Assembly (NCBI RefSeq): GCF_029258315.1
Contig: NZ_JARHZE010000008.1
Coordinates: 1 to 47,418 of the forward strand
Direction of reading: 5' to 3'
DNA length: 47,418 nucleotides
Source: Fusobacterium sp.
GTDB lineage: Bacteria; Fusobacteriota; Fusobacteriia; Fusobacteriales; Fusobacteriaceae
This document shows positions 35,235 to 44,395 of the stretch, in pieces. The translations under genes and the position numbers were made by a program. Within the stretch, counting starts at the first letter, position 1; each line of letters opens with the position of its first letter. Below the pieces are notes generated by a model. It searched no databases. It was given only the letters and a program-made list of their open reading frames with translations, and had not been told where the DNA came from.

Positions 35235-36425
35235 TTACTTACTAGCTTTTAGATGTTCATAGGCATTGAAAATATTTAAGATTTGCATTTTTATTCCAAC
35301 AATAATAGAACTTTCATCAACCATAAATTTATCATTATGTAGTGGCTCAATAGCTCCAATATCTTCGTTTCTAATTCCTAAAAAGAAAAAAGCTCCGGGA
35401 ACTTTTTCTAAATAATAAGCAAAATCTTCGGCTCCCATTTCAGAATATTTTCTAGTGATAATTTTTTCTTTACCGAGTAACTCTATACCACTTTTTTTCA
35501 CAATGTCAACATACTCTTCGTGATTAATCAAAGCATTGTAACTATCTTTAAATAATACTTCAGCTTTTGCTCCATATCCTTTACATACAAATTCACTCAT
35601 ATCTTTAACTCTTTCTTTAATAAAAGTTCTCATCTCTTGAGAAAGAGTACGAATGATACCAGTTAAAGAAACTTCATCAGCTACAATATTTTCTTTTGTT
35701 CCTCCGTTAATAGTTCCAAAAGTTATAACTGCTGAATCTCTTGCATCAGTATTTCTTGAGATAATAGATTGGATAGAACTTATAACTTGGCTAGCAGTTA
35801 CAATGGCATCAATTCCATTATGTGGGAAGGCTCCGTGAGTGCTTTTTCCAAGAATATTTATTTTGAAAGTTGTTGAGGCAGCAAACATTGGTCCATATTT
35901 AATTCCAATCTCTCCAGAATTTATAAAAGGATCTACATGGATACCAAAAATAGCATCTACTCCTTCAAGAGCCCCATCTTCTATCATAGGTAAAGCTCCC
36001 CCAGTAGTTTCCTCAGCTGGTTGGAATATAAGTCTCACATTGCAAGGCAAATCATCTTTTATTTCAGAGAGAATTTTAGCAACTCCAAGAAGAATAGAAC
36101 AATGGACATCATGTCCACAGGCGTGCATCTTTCCTTCGTGTTGAGATTTATACGGGCAGTCAGAAGTTTCTAAAATAGGAAGAGCATCAATATCAGCTCT
36201 TAAGGCTATTGTTATAGAATTATCTTTTCCATAAAAATTTGCTATAATTCCACTTTTTCCTATATTTGTCTTGTAATTGACACCAAGTTCAGTTAAAATA
36301 GAAGTGATGTATTTTGTAGTTTCAGGTAAATCAAAATCAAGTTCAGGGATTTTATGCAATTCCCTTCTGTTATTTATAAACCAAGTATTATATTTATCAA
36401 TATTTTCTAAAATATTATTTATCAT
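35235..36425 (-). CDS. M20 family amidohydrolase (candidate N-acetyl-diaminopimelate deacetylase)
   Basis: This metal-dependent amidohydrolase has metal ligands MHACGHDVH (Cys103, His105), the Glu pair of PAEETTGGA (138/139) and His163 in GIHVDP. The dimerisation domain is about 180-295 (STHGAFPHNGIDA). At 396 residues it fits the M20D aminoacylase/hippurate-hydrolase/N-acetyl-DAP-deacetylase group. It is divergent from the lysine-riboswitch operon, which contains the acetylase-branch enzymes dapH and a PatA-type aminotransferase but no deacetylase. It may therefore complete that pathway. A general N-acyl-amino-acid hydrolase, perhaps linked to the nearby opine genes, is the alternative. RBS AGGAGG. 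Confidence 0.85.
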   Translation of the reverse strand: MINNILENIDKYNTWFINNRRELHKIPELDFDLPETTKYITSILTELGVNYKTNIGKSGIIANFYGKDNSITIALRADIDALPILETSDCPYKSQHEGKMHACGHDVHCSILLGVAKILSEIKDDLPCNVRLIFQPAEETTGGALPMIEDGALEGVDAIFGIHVDPFINSGEIGIKYGPMFAASTTFKINILGKSTHGAFPHNGIDAIVTASQVISSIQSIISRNTDARDSAVITFGTINGGTKENIVADEVSLTGIIRTLSQEMRTFIKERVKDMSEFVCKGYGAKAEVLFKDSYNALINHEEYVDIVKKSGIELLGKEKIITRKYSEMGAEDFAYYLEKVPGAFFFLGIRNEDIGAIEPLHNDKFMVDESSIIVGIKMQILNIFNAYEHLKASK

Positions 36426-36458
36426 AAAAATTTCCTCCTGAAAAGTTGATTATTAAAA

Positions 36459-36490
36459 ATTATAGCAAAAAAAATTTTTTAAAACAAATA
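36459..36490 (-). promoter_or_regulatory. Promoter of the M20 amidohydrolase gene
   Basis: Minus-strand TGCTATAAT (extended -10, TATAAT at 36459-36464), with TTGTTT about 18 bases upstream and the start codon about 34 bases downstream. Confidence 0.55.
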
Positions 36491-36575
36491 AATTTAAAAT
36501 AAAGTTAAAAAATAGTGTATATATATCAAATTAAGAGAATGTATATAAAATATATATTTTTATTTTTGAAAGTTT

Positions 36576-36584
36576 TGTTATAGA
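36576..36584 (+). promoter_or_regulatory. Possible extended -10 promoter of the lysine operon
   Basis: TGTTATAGA lies about 20 bases before the riboswitch aptamer. The -35 region is only T-rich. The position is right for a transcript carrying the full aptamer. Confidence 0.4.
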
Positions 36585-36604
36585 ATTACAACAATAGAAC
36601 AAAA

Positions 36605-36777
36605 ACGGATTGAGGAGCGATTGACAAGAGTAATTATATGGAGTTACCTAGCTATGATATATAATAAAAGGGTAAATCGCCGAAATTTAGTTGAGTTGGG
36701 TACTTAGCTAAGTTGGGTTTATGGAAAATATTCATAAAACTGTCATTGAATTTCAATGTTGTGCTTTCTGTTGAGTA
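36605..36777 (+). promoter_or_regulatory. Lysine riboswitch (L-box)
   Basis: Conserved L-box parts appear in order: GAGGAGCGA, AGAGTAATTATATGGAG, AAAAGGGTAAATCGCCGAA, GTTGGGTTTATGG, the hallmark AAACTGTCATTGAA, and TGTTGTGCTTTCTGTTGAG. It precedes lysC, with a terminator in between, so lysine should repress the operon. Edges are approximate. Together with its terminator it accounts for the 36426-36898 gap. Confidence 0.92.
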
Positions 36778-36840
36778 ATTTATTCATTCTTTTAAATCTT
36801 AAGTATATTTATATATTTTAGTAAAAATTATGAAAATATT

Positions 36841-36870
36841 AACCAACAGATCGGTCTGTTGGTTTTTTTA
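36841..36870 (+). terminator. Riboswitch-controlled terminator before lysC
   Basis: AACCAACAGA, loop TCGG, TCTGTTGGTT is a perfect 10-bp stem followed by TTTTTATTT, 30 bases before the lysC start. Confidence 0.92.
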
Positions 36871-36898
36871 TTTAAAAAAGTAAAAAGGAGATATTTTT

Positions 36899-38101
36899 AT
36901 GAGAGTAGTACTAAAATATGGTGGATCAAGTGTGGCAACTATCGAAAAGATAAAAGCAATAGCTGAATATATAGTTAACTTGAAAAAAACTAAATATGAT
37001 GAAGTGATAGTTGTAGCTTCTGCAATGGGAAAAACAACAAATGCTTTAATAGCTATGGCAAAAGAGATAAGTGAAACTCCAAGTCAAAGAGAGCTTGACT
37101 CACTTCTTTCAACAGGAGAACAGCAAACTGTATCTCTGCTTTCTATGGCAATTAATTCTATGGGACAAAAAGCAGTATCACTTACTGGGTATCAAGCCAA
37201 TGTAAAAACAGTGGGAGTTCATACAAAAAGTAAGATAAAAAAAATTGATACTGAAAGAATAGAGGAATATCTAAAAGATGATAATGTAGTAATAGTGGCA
37301 GGATTCCAAGGGATAAACGATAATGGTGATATTACTACACTAGGAAGAGGGGGATCTGATACAAGTGCTGTGGCATTAGCAGTATCTTTAAATTGTGAAT
37401 GTAAAATCTACACAGATGTAGAGGGAATTTATAGTGTAGATCCTAGATTATATAGTGAGGCAAAATTTTTAGATAAAATTTCTTATGAAGAGATGATGGA
37501 AATGGCCAATTTAGGTGCTGGAATAATGGAAACAAGAGCAGTTGAAATTGGTAAAAAATATAATATACCTATATTTGTTGGAAAAACTTTAAGCGAAACA
37601 GGAGGAACTTGGATAATGGATATGAACGATATTTTAGAGGATAAATTAGTAACAGGAATAAGCGTAACAAGGGAGATAATAGTAACAACACTTTCAAAAA
37701 TAGAATATTCTAGTGAGAGAATAGCAAAAATATTTTCTATAATAAATGAAGTTGGATTAAATATAAATATGATTTCTCAAAATGTAACTAATGATGGAAT
37801 GGCAAAAATTTCATTTAGTTGTGTTGAGGGAGAGAGATACTTACTAGAACAAGCAATCTCAAGAATAAAAGAGGATATAAATTGTGAATTGGATTATCAA
37901 GATAATATGGCTATGATTTCAATAGTTGGTGTAGGAATGATAAATAACTCTGGTGTATCAGGAAAATTCTTTAAAGCTTTAAGTATGGCTGGAGTTGATT
38001 TCTATCAAGTAACAACATCAGAGATAAGCGTTTCTTGTAGTATAAATAGAAAAGATATAAATGTAGCAGTTGAAAGAGTAGCGAGAGAATTTAATTTATA
38101 A
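36899..38101 (+). CDS. lysC: Aspartate kinase
   Basis: This enzyme catalyses the first step of the aspartate pathway, phosphorylation of aspartate. KYGGSSV at the start, GFQGINDNGDITTLGRGGSDTSA (active-site region) and YTDVEGIYSVDPR are kinase motifs. Two C-terminal ACT domains (about 265-400) give allosteric control, probably by lysine. The 400 residues fit the monofunctional class. RBS AAAGGAG. It is the first gene after the lysine riboswitch, so its role is lysine/DAP supply. Confidence 0.96.
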   Translation: MRVVLKYGGSSVATIEKIKAIAEYIVNLKKTKYDEVIVVASAMGKTTNALIAMAKEISETPSQRELDSLLSTGEQQTVSLLSMAINSMGQKAVSLTGYQANVKTVGVHTKSKIKKIDTERIEEYLKDDNVVIVAGFQGINDNGDITTLGRGGSDTSAVALAVSLNCECKIYTDVEGIYSVDPRLYSEAKFLDKISYEEMMEMANLGAGIMETRAVEIGKKYNIPIFVGKTLSETGGTWIMDMNDILEDKLVTGISVTREIIVTTLSKIEYSSERIAKIFSIINEVGLNINMISQNVTNDGMAKISFSCVEGERYLLEQAISRIKEDINCELDYQDNMAMISIVGVGMINNSGVSGKFFKALSMAGVDFYQVTTSEISVSCSINRKDINVAVERVAREFNL

Positions 38102-38120
38102 TTTTTGGGAGGATATAATA

Positions 38121-39116
38121 ATGAGAGTAGCAATTGTAGGAGTAACAGGATTAGTAGGAAGTACATTTTTAAAAGTTTTAGAAGAAAGAGATTTAGGAAT
38201 AACAGAATTATTTTTATTTGCTTCAGCAAGAAGTGCTGGTAAAAAAATAATTTTCAGAGGAAAAGAATATACAGTAGAGGAATTAACAGAAACAAGTTTT
38301 GACAGAGGGATCGATATAGCACTTTTCTCAGCTGGTGGAGATGTTAGTAAAAAATTTGCTCCAATAGCAGCTTCTAAAGGTTGTCTTGTAGTGGATAACT
38401 CTTCAGCTTGGAGAATGGATCCCGAAGTTCCATTAGTAGTACCAGAGGTAAATAAAGATGCAGCTTTTGGAAATCACGGAATAATAGCAAATCCAAACTG
38501 TTCAACAATTCAATGTATGGCACCACTTAAAGCTCTAGCAGATAAATATGGACTTAAAAGAGTAATCTATAATACATATCAAGCTGTATCAGGAACAGGA
38601 CAAAAAGGTGTTCAAGACTTAGAAAATGGATTAAAAGGTCTTGAGCCAAAAGTATATCCACATCAAATAGTTAACAACTGTTTACCTCATATAGATAGTT
38701 TCTTAGATAATGGATATACTAAAGAAGAGATAAAAATGATAAATGAAACAAGAAAAATTTTAGGATTGCCAAATCTACCAGTAACAGCTACTTGTGTAAG
38801 AGTTCCAGTAATAAACTCTCACTCAGTTTCAATAACAGCAGAGCTAGAAAAAGAATTTGATATAGAAGATGTAAAAAAAGTTATAGGAGAATATGAGGGA
38901 ATTATTTTAGTGGATAATCCTAAAAATAATGAGTATCCTTTAGCAAGTGATGCCACTGGTCAAGATAAAGTACTAGTAGGAAGAATCAGAAGAGACTTCA
39001 GTACAGAAAATAGTGTAAACCTTTGGACAGTAGCTGATAATATAAGAAAAGGTGCAGCAACAAATGCTGTACAGATAGCAGAATTATTTAGAGATATAAA
39101 AAATAAATTGGCTTAG
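38121..39116 (+). CDS. asd: Aspartate-semialdehyde dehydrogenase
   Basis: It reduces aspartyl phosphate to the semialdehyde. The NADP-binding start is VGVTGLVGSTFL, the catalytic Cys127 is in NPNCSTIQ, and the His motif is RVPVINSHS. The 331 residues are typical. It follows lysC after 19 bases with RBS GGGAGG and belongs to the same operon. Confidence 0.97.
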   Translation: MRVAIVGVTGLVGSTFLKVLEERDLGITELFLFASARSAGKKIIFRGKEYTVEELTETSFDRGIDIALFSAGGDVSKKFAPIAASKGCLVVDNSSAWRMDPEVPLVVPEVNKDAAFGNHGIIANPNCSTIQCMAPLKALADKYGLKRVIYNTYQAVSGTGQKGVQDLENGLKGLEPKVYPHQIVNNCLPHIDSFLDNGYTKEEIKMINETRKILGLPNLPVTATCVRVPVINSHSVSITAELEKEFDIEDVKKVIGEYEGIILVDNPKNNEYPLASDATGQDKVLVGRIRRDFSTENSVNLWTVADNIRKGAATNAVQIAELFRDIKNKLA

Positions 39117-39125
39117 GAGGTAAAA

Positions 39126-40013
39126 ATGTCAATATTTGTTGGTTCAGGAGTAGCACTTGTAACTCCATTTGATGAAAACAATCAAGTAAATTATAAAAAA
39201 TTAGGAGAACTTTTAGAGTATCATGTAGAAAATAAAACTGATGCTATTGTAATATCTGGGACAACTGGAGAAGCATCTACAATGACAGAGTCTGAAAGAT
39301 TAAATGTTATAAAATTTACTGTGGATAAAATAGCCAAAAGAATACCTGTAATAGCTGGAACAGGTTCTAACTCAACAGAGATAGCAGTGGAGTTTAGTAA
39401 AAAAGTTGAAGTTTTAGGTGTAGACGGACTTTTAGTGGTGACTCCTTACTATAATAAAGGAAATGAAAGAGGAATTTATGGACACTATAAAGAGATAGCT
39501 GAAAGTGTTGAACTTCCAATAATTTTATATAATGTTCCAGGAAGAACAGGGGTAAACTTATCAGTATCTTTAGTTAAAGAATTAGCTAAATTTAAAAATA
39601 TAGTGGCTATAAAAGAGGCAAGTGGAAATATATCTTATGCAGCTGAGATAGCAAGACAAGTTCCTGAACTTGATATCTATTCAGGAAATGATGATATGAC
39701 AGTTCCTATTCTATCTTTAGGTGGAAAAGGTGTAATATCAGTTTCAGCTAACATTATTCCAGAAGTTATTCATAATATGGTAATGAGTTTCTTAAATGGA
39801 GATTCAAAAGAGGCTTGTAGATTACAACTTGGATATAATGAACTTTCAAATGGTATGTTTATAGAAACAAATCCAGTTCCTGTTAAAGAGGCTATGAACT
39901 ATTTAGGTTATGAAGTTGGAGGATGTAGACTACCACTAGGAGAAATGTATCAAGAAAATATAGAAAAATTACATTCAATAATTGATAGACACGAGGTAAA
40001 AAAATGGAAATAA
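39126..40013 (+). CDS. dapA: 4-hydroxy-tetrahydrodipicolinate synthase
   Basis: It condenses pyruvate with aspartate semialdehyde, the committed step to DAP/lysine. Schiff-base Lys163 is in VAIKEASGN, Tyr135 in LYNVPGRTG and the TTGE motif in GTTGEAS. The 295 residues are normal. RBS AGGAGG lies 9 bases after asd. The 3' end overlaps dapB by 10 bases. Confidence 0.97.
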   Translation: MSIFVGSGVALVTPFDENNQVNYKKLGELLEYHVENKTDAIVISGTTGEASTMTESERLNVIKFTVDKIAKRIPVIAGTGSNSTEIAVEFSKKVEVLGVDGLLVVTPYYNKGNERGIYGHYKEIAESVELPIILYNVPGRTGVNLSVSLVKELAKFKNIVAIKEASGNISYAAEIARQVPELDIYSGNDDMTVPILSLGGKGVISVSANIIPEVIHNMVMSFLNGDSKEACRLQLGYNELSNGMFIETNPVPVKEAMNYLGYEVGGCRLPLGEMYQENIEKLHSIIDRHEVKKWK

Positions 40014-40708
40014 TTATACACGGAACAGGAGCTATGGGAAGTGTTGTAAGAGAATTAGCTACTGAAGACACTGATATAAAAGTAACTGGTTTTGCTGATG
40101 AGTTAACAAATGAAGAGGGAGATGTTATAATAGACTTTTCACATTTTTCAAGATTAAACACTCTTCTTGACTATGCAAATGAGAAAAAAATTCCTCTTGT
40201 AATAGCAACAACAGGATATACAGATGAAATATATAATAAGATAGTAGAAGTTTCTAAAAATATTCCAATCTTATTATCTTCTAATATGTCTCTAGGTGTA
40301 AATCTTATGCAAGATATATTAGAAAAAATAGTTCCTATTTTATATGGAAATTATGATATAGAACTTATAGAAAAACACCATAATAAAAAAGTAGATTCTC
40401 CAAGTGGAACTGCAAAAACAATCTTAGATGTGATCGAAAAAGGTTGCTCAGAAAAGATGGAAAAAGTTTATGGAAGAGAGGGAATTAAAAAAAGAGAAAA
40501 AAATGAAATTGGTGTCAGTGTAGTGAGAGGCGGAACTATTGTTGGTGAACATTCTGTTCTATTTTGTGGGAATGATGAAATAATAGAGATCAAACATACA
40601 GCACTTTCTAAGAAGATATTCGGAATAGGAGCAATAAAAGCTGCAAAATTTTTGGTTAATAAAGAACCAGGACTTTATGAAATGAAAGACATATTTAATA
40701 ATTTATAA
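40004..40708 (+). CDS. dapB: 4-hydroxy-tetrahydrodipicolinate reductase
   Basis: It reduces the DapA product to tetrahydrodipicolinate. The nucleotide-binding motif is HGTGAMGS (2-9 region) and the catalytic segment is EKHHNKKVDSPSGTA. At 234 residues it is shorter than E. coli DapB (about 270), because the loop after the Rossmann start is reduced, as in other compact anaerobe versions. The GAGG ribosome site lies in the dapA end. Confidence 0.95.
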   Translation: MEIIIHGTGAMGSVVRELATEDTDIKVTGFADELTNEEGDVIIDFSHFSRLNTLLDYANEKKIPLVIATTGYTDEIYNKIVEVSKNIPILLSSNMSLGVNLMQDILEKIVPILYGNYDIELIEKHHNKKVDSPSGTAKTILDVIEKGCSEKMEKVYGREGIKKREKNEIGVSVVRGGTIVGEHSVLFCGNDEIIEIKHTALSKKIFGIGAIKAAKFLVNKEPGLYEMKDIFNNL

Positions 40709-40716
40709 AAAATGAC

Positions 40717-40745
40717 AAGACAGATTTAAATTTGTATGATATAAT
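40717..40745 (+). promoter_or_regulatory. Internal promoter before dapH
   Basis: AAGACA, a 17-base spacer and a perfect TATAAT with TGA (extended -10) lie in the 104-base gap between dapB and dapH. It would give riboswitch-independent expression of dapH and the aminotransferase. Confidence 0.5.
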
Positions 40746-40812
40746 TTTACACGGTGGTTTGAGTGGGAAGAAGTATTTTTTCAACAAAAGCCACAATTAA
40801 CTAGGAGGAAGA

Positions 40813-41517
40813 ATGAACGGAGTAAATACAGCTACTGAAATAATAGCTTTTATAAAAAATTCGAAAAAAAGTACACCAGTAAAGGCATATATAAATGGTG
40901 AATTACTAAGTACAGAAGTAGAAGCAAAAATATTTAAAGGTGACGGATCTTATATAGTTATAGGAGAATCATCAGAAGTAGAAAAATTACTAGAAGCAAA
41001 TAAAGATACAATAAAAGATGTATATATAGAAAACGATAGAAGAAACTCTGGAGTTCCTATGCTTGATAAGAGAAATATCAATGCTAGAATAGAGCCAGGA
41101 GCAATAATAAGAGATAAGGTTACTATCGGAGATAATGCTGTTATTATGATGGGAGCTGTAATAAATATCGGGGCTATCATAGGAGATGGAACTATGATCG
41201 ATATGGGAGCTGTTCTTGGAGGAAGAGCCACTGTTGGTAAAAACTGCCATATAGGAGCAGGAGCTGTTCTTGCAGGAGTAGTAGAACCACCTTCAGCAAC
41301 TCCAGTAATAGTAGAAGATGGAGTTTTAATAGGAGCAAACGCTGTTGTTATAGAGGGAGTTAGAATAGGAAAAGGAGCTGTTGTTGGAGCAGGAGCTGTT
41401 GTAATTGAAGATGTTCCAGCAGGGGCTGTTGTAACTGGAAACCCAGCAAGAATAATAAAAACAGTGGATGAAAAGACTTTGGAAAAAACGCAATTAGTTG
41501 ACGACCTGAGAAAATAG
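40813..41517 (+). CDS. dapH: Tetrahydrodipicolinate N-acetyltransferase (DapH type)
   Basis: This left-handed beta-helix acetyltransferase starts the acetylase branch of DAP synthesis. The N-terminal part matches Bacillus DapH/YkuQ ([12 protein letters not shown]), then [13 protein letters not shown] and [11 protein letters not shown]. Hexapeptide repeats follow ([41 protein letters not shown]). The 234 residues match. This acetyl type is distinct from the succinyl-transferring DapD, although it is sometimes labelled dapD. RBS AGGAGG. Confidence 0.95.
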   Translation: MNGVNTATEIIAFIKNSKKSTPVKAYINGELLSTEVEAKIFKGDGSYIVIGESSEVEKLLEANKDTIKDVYIENDRRNSGVPMLDKRNINARIEPGAIIRDKVTIGDNAVIMMGAVINIGAIIGDGTMIDMGAVLGGRATVGKNCHIGAGAVLAGVVEPPSATPVIVEDGVLIGANAVVIEGVRIGKGAVVGAGAVVIEDVPAGAVVTGNPARIIKTVDEKTLEKTQLVDDLRK

Positions 41518-41544
41518 GCTGTCGAAAAATAAATAGGAGGCAAG

Positions 41545-42687
41545 ATGCAAGTAAACCAGAATGTAGCTAAAATTCAATATTCATTAATCAGAGTATTAAA
41601 TGAGGAAGCTAAAAAATATGACAATTCAATTAACTTAACTATTGGAGAGCCAGACTTAAGTACAGAGAAAGGAATAGTAGAAGACGCATGTCAATATGCT
41701 ATGACTCACAAATTAAGTTATCCACCAACAGGAGGAGGAGTTGAGTTAAGAGGAATAATCGCTGATTACTACAATAAGAAATATGGGTGTTCTTATGTAG
41801 CAGACAACGTAGTAATGAATATAGGAGCTTCTGAAGCTATTTCTTCATGTTTTAAAACACTACTTAACATTGGTGACGAGGTAATAATATTCAAACCATA
41901 TTATCCAGGATATTTACCAATGATAACAATGACTTATGCAAAACCTGTTTTTGTTGATACTTCTAAAACAAACTTTACAATAACACCAGAATTATTAGCT
42001 CAGTATGTTACAGATAAGACAAAAGTAATCTTAATTTGTAACCCATCTAACCCTTCTGGAAATGTAATGAGTAGAGAAGAGATCGAGAAAATAGTAGATT
42101 ATGTAGCTGATAAGGATATATTTATCTTAGCTGATGAAATTTATAATGAATTATCTTTTGTGGACTTCACTTCATTTGCAAGTTTCCCAAAAATTAAAGA
42201 TAAATTAATAATAGTAAATGGATTCTCAAAATCACACTCAATGACTGGATGGAGAGTAGGATATACTATATTCCCATTAGAGTATAGAAAATTATTTGTA
42301 AATGCTACTTTATTCACATTAGGATCTCCAGTTGCAGTATCTCTAGCAGCAGCAGAGTCAGCTATCACAAAATATAGTGATAGAAGTCATGTAAGAAAAA
42401 TCTATCAAGAAAGAGCAGAGTATTTATACAAAAGACTTATAGATTTAGGATTTGAAGTTGTAAAACCTAAGGGAGCTTTCTATCTATTTGTAAAATACAC
42501 TATGTTCTCAGATTTAGATTCGTTTGAGTTTACTATGGATGTATTAAAAGAGGTTCAAGTAGCTTTAGTTCCAGGAATTTCATTTGGAAATGAGGGATAC
42601 TTTAGAATTTCTTTAATAGCTGATATCCCAACTCTTGGAGAAACAGCAGACAGATTGAAAAAATATTTAGACAATCATAAAAAATAA
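41545..42687 (+). CDS. PLP-dependent aminotransferase, probable N-acetyl-LL-diaminopimelate aminotransferase (PatA-like)
   Basis: This fold-type I aminotransferase has PLP Lys229 in VNGFSKSHSMTGWRVGY, substrate-loop NPSNPSGN and the aspartate in LADEIYNEL. The surroundings of the lysine and the segment GDEVIIFKPYYPGY closely resemble Bacillus PatA, which transaminates N-acetyl-2-amino-6-oxopimelate. Its place directly after dapH fits that step. Broad aspartate or aromatic aminotransferase activity is also possible. The 380 residues are typical. RBS AGGAGG; a terminator follows. Confidence 0.88.
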   Translation: MQVNQNVAKIQYSLIRVLNEEAKKYDNSINLTIGEPDLSTEKGIVEDACQYAMTHKLSYPPTGGGVELRGIIADYYNKKYGCSYVADNVVMNIGASEAISSCFKTLLNIGDEVIIFKPYYPGYLPMITMTYAKPVFVDTSKTNFTITPELLAQYVTDKTKVILICNPSNPSGNVMSREEIEKIVDYVADKDIFILADEIYNELSFVDFTSFASFPKIKDKLIIVNGFSKSHSMTGWRVGYTIFPLEYRKLFVNATLFTLGSPVAVSLAAAESAITKYSDRSHVRKIYQERAEYLYKRLIDLGFEVVKPKGAFYLFVKYTMFSDLDSFEFTMDVLKEVQVALVPGISFGNEGYFRISLIADIPTLGETADRLKKYLDNHKK

Positions 42688-42700
42688 TTTTTAGATAAAT

Positions 42701-42735
42701 GACCTTGATACTTTTTAGTATTAAGGTTATTTTAT
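42701..42735 (+). terminator. Terminator of the lysine/DAP operon
   Basis: GACCTTGATACT pairs with AGTATTAAGGTT (wobbles at two positions), then ATTTTAT. It begins 13 bases after the aminotransferase stop. Confidence 0.7.
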
Positions 42736-42890
42736 ATTACTTAAATAAGTTGATTAAAAGAAAAATTTTTCTTGAAAAAAAGAGTTTTTTTTGTTAAAAT
42801 TATTAGAAGATTAAAAATTAATAGTTTATTTCTTAAAATAAAATTTTATATGTTTTATAAAATTTATTTTTTAATAATATTAATTTAAAA

Positions 42891-42945
42891 AAGGATTTCT
42901 TTTTAAATATTTTATAAAATATTTATAGATGTCCTTATTTTTTTT
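42891..42945 (+). promoter_or_regulatory. Hairpin with T-run ahead of the MATE gene
   Basis: Outer AAGGA/TCCTT and inner palindrome AAATATTTTATAAAATATTT are followed by T8. The structure ends about 20 bases before the MATE start and could be an attenuator. The remaining 42736-42890 is AT-rich, with no gene seen. Confidence 0.35.
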
Positions 42946-42966
42946 CGAAAAAATTTAGGGGGAGAG

Positions 42967-44298
42967 ATGAGCAAAATAAAAGTAAAATCTTTAATCTCTT
43001 TAACATTACCTATTTTCCTAGAACTTCTTCTTATAACCATAGTAGGAAATATAGATACAATAATGTTAAAGCAATATAGTGATGAGGCAGTTGGAGCAGT
43101 TGGAGGGATAAGCCAAGTTTTAAATATTCAAAACGTTATCTTTGGTTTTATCAACTTGGCAACTTCTATACTTTGTGCTCAATTTATTGGGGCAAGAAAT
43201 AAGGAAAAAGTTCAAGAGGTAATAACAGTTTCCTTAGTTCTAAATTTGATACTTGGTGTTATAATGGGAGCTCTTTATTTTATATTCTGGGAGTTTATTA
43301 TGAGGAAGATAAACTTACCAATAGAGCTTTCAGACATGGTAAAATACTATTTCCAACTTGTTGGGGGACTATGTGTGTTTCAGGCTATAACATTAACTTG
43401 TGGAGCTATAATGAAAAGCCATGGAAATCCAAAACTTATGCTTTATGTTAATATAGGGGTAAACCTTTTAAATATTTTTGGAAATGGGATGTTTATTTTT
43501 GGTTGGTTTGGAGCACCTATACTTGGACCAACAGGGGTTGGAATTTCAACAGTTGTTTCAAGATTCTTTGGTTGCATAGTTGGATTTATAGTTATGAGTA
43601 GATACTGCAAATTTAAATTTAGAAAAAAATATTTTAAACCTTTCCCAGTTTATATGGTAAAAAATATCTTGTCAATAGGGATACCTACAGCTGGAGAAAA
43701 CTTTGCTTGGAATATAGGACAGCTTATGATAATGGCAATGATAAATAATATGGGTACAACTATGATAACTTCAAGAACATATTTAATGTTACTTGCAAAC
43801 TTCATAATGACTTTTTCAATATCATTGGGACACGCCACAGCAATTCAAGTTGGACAGTTAGTTGGAGCTGGTGAAGAGGATGATGCTTATAAAAAATGTT
43901 TAAGAAGCTTAAAAATTTCAATAGTTTTATCTTTTGTGGTAACCTCTTTAATAGCATTATTTAGAACTCCTATTATGAGAATGTTTACAAATGATATTTA
44001 TATATTAGAGGCATCTTTAAAAGTTTTCCCTTGGATGATATTATTAGAAGTAGGAAGGGTGTTTAATATAGTTATTATAAACTCACTTCATGCTGCTGGA
44101 GATATAAAATTTCCAATGTTTATAGGGATTATATTTATCTTTATAGTGGCAGTTCCATTCTCATATGTTTTAGGAATAAAACTTGGCTGGGGCTTAGTTG
44201 GGATATGGTTAGCAAATGCTCTTGATGAATGGTCAAGAGGTATAGCAATGTTTATAAGATGGACAAGTAAAAAATGGAAAAATAAAAAATTTGTATAA
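42967..44298 (+). CDS. MATE family multidrug/toxin exporter
   Basis: The protein is 443 residues with about 12 membrane segments in two similar halves. It has MATE signatures: LTLPIFLELLLITIVGNIDTIML in TM1-2, GPTGVGISTVVSRFFG, and the second-half counterpart with GIPTAGENFAWN. MATE proteins export cationic compounds or metabolites against Na+ or H+. The substrate is unknown. RBS GGGGGAGAG. It stands alone with a terminator after it. Confidence 0.92.
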   Translation: MSKIKVKSLISLTLPIFLELLLITIVGNIDTIMLKQYSDEAVGAVGGISQVLNIQNVIFGFINLATSILCAQFIGARNKEKVQEVITVSLVLNLILGVIMGALYFIFWEFIMRKINLPIELSDMVKYYFQLVGGLCVFQAITLTCGAIMKSHGNPKLMLYVNIGVNLLNIFGNGMFIFGWFGAPILGPTGVGISTVVSRFFGCIVGFIVMSRYCKFKFRKKYFKPFPVYMVKNILSIGIPTAGENFAWNIGQLMIMAMINNMGTTMITSRTYLMLLANFIMTFSISLGHATAIQVGQLVGAGEEDDAYKKCLRSLKISIVLSFVVTSLIALFRTPIMRMFTNDIYILEASLKVFPWMILLEVGRVFNIVIINSLHAAGDIKFPMFIGIIFIFIVAVPFSYVLGIKLGWGLVGIWLANALDEWSRGIAMFIRWTSKKWKNKKFV

Positions 44299-44314
44299 TA
44301 AAAAATAAAAGTAA

Positions 44315-44364
44315 GGGAATTTGGTTAATCATTTTTGTAAAATGGTTTATAAATTCCTTTTTTT
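44315..44364 (+). terminator. Terminator of the MATE gene
   Basis: GGGAATTT...TCATTTT pairs with AAAATGGTTTATAAATTCC (long imperfect stem), followed by TTTTTTT. Confidence 0.75.
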
Positions 44365-44395
44365 ATTAAAAGTAAAAAAGTTTTTTATTTAATTC

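Noticed and set aside
40950-41543. 197-residue minus-strand ORF rich in Ile, Thr and Pro
   Set aside because: It is antisense to dapH; the repetitive look comes from the hexapeptide repeats of the real gene.
42688-42966. Riboswitch or small gene in the gap before the MATE gene
   Set aside because: No conserved aptamer motif and no frame with start, ribosome site and useful length; only a terminator and an AT-rich hairpin.
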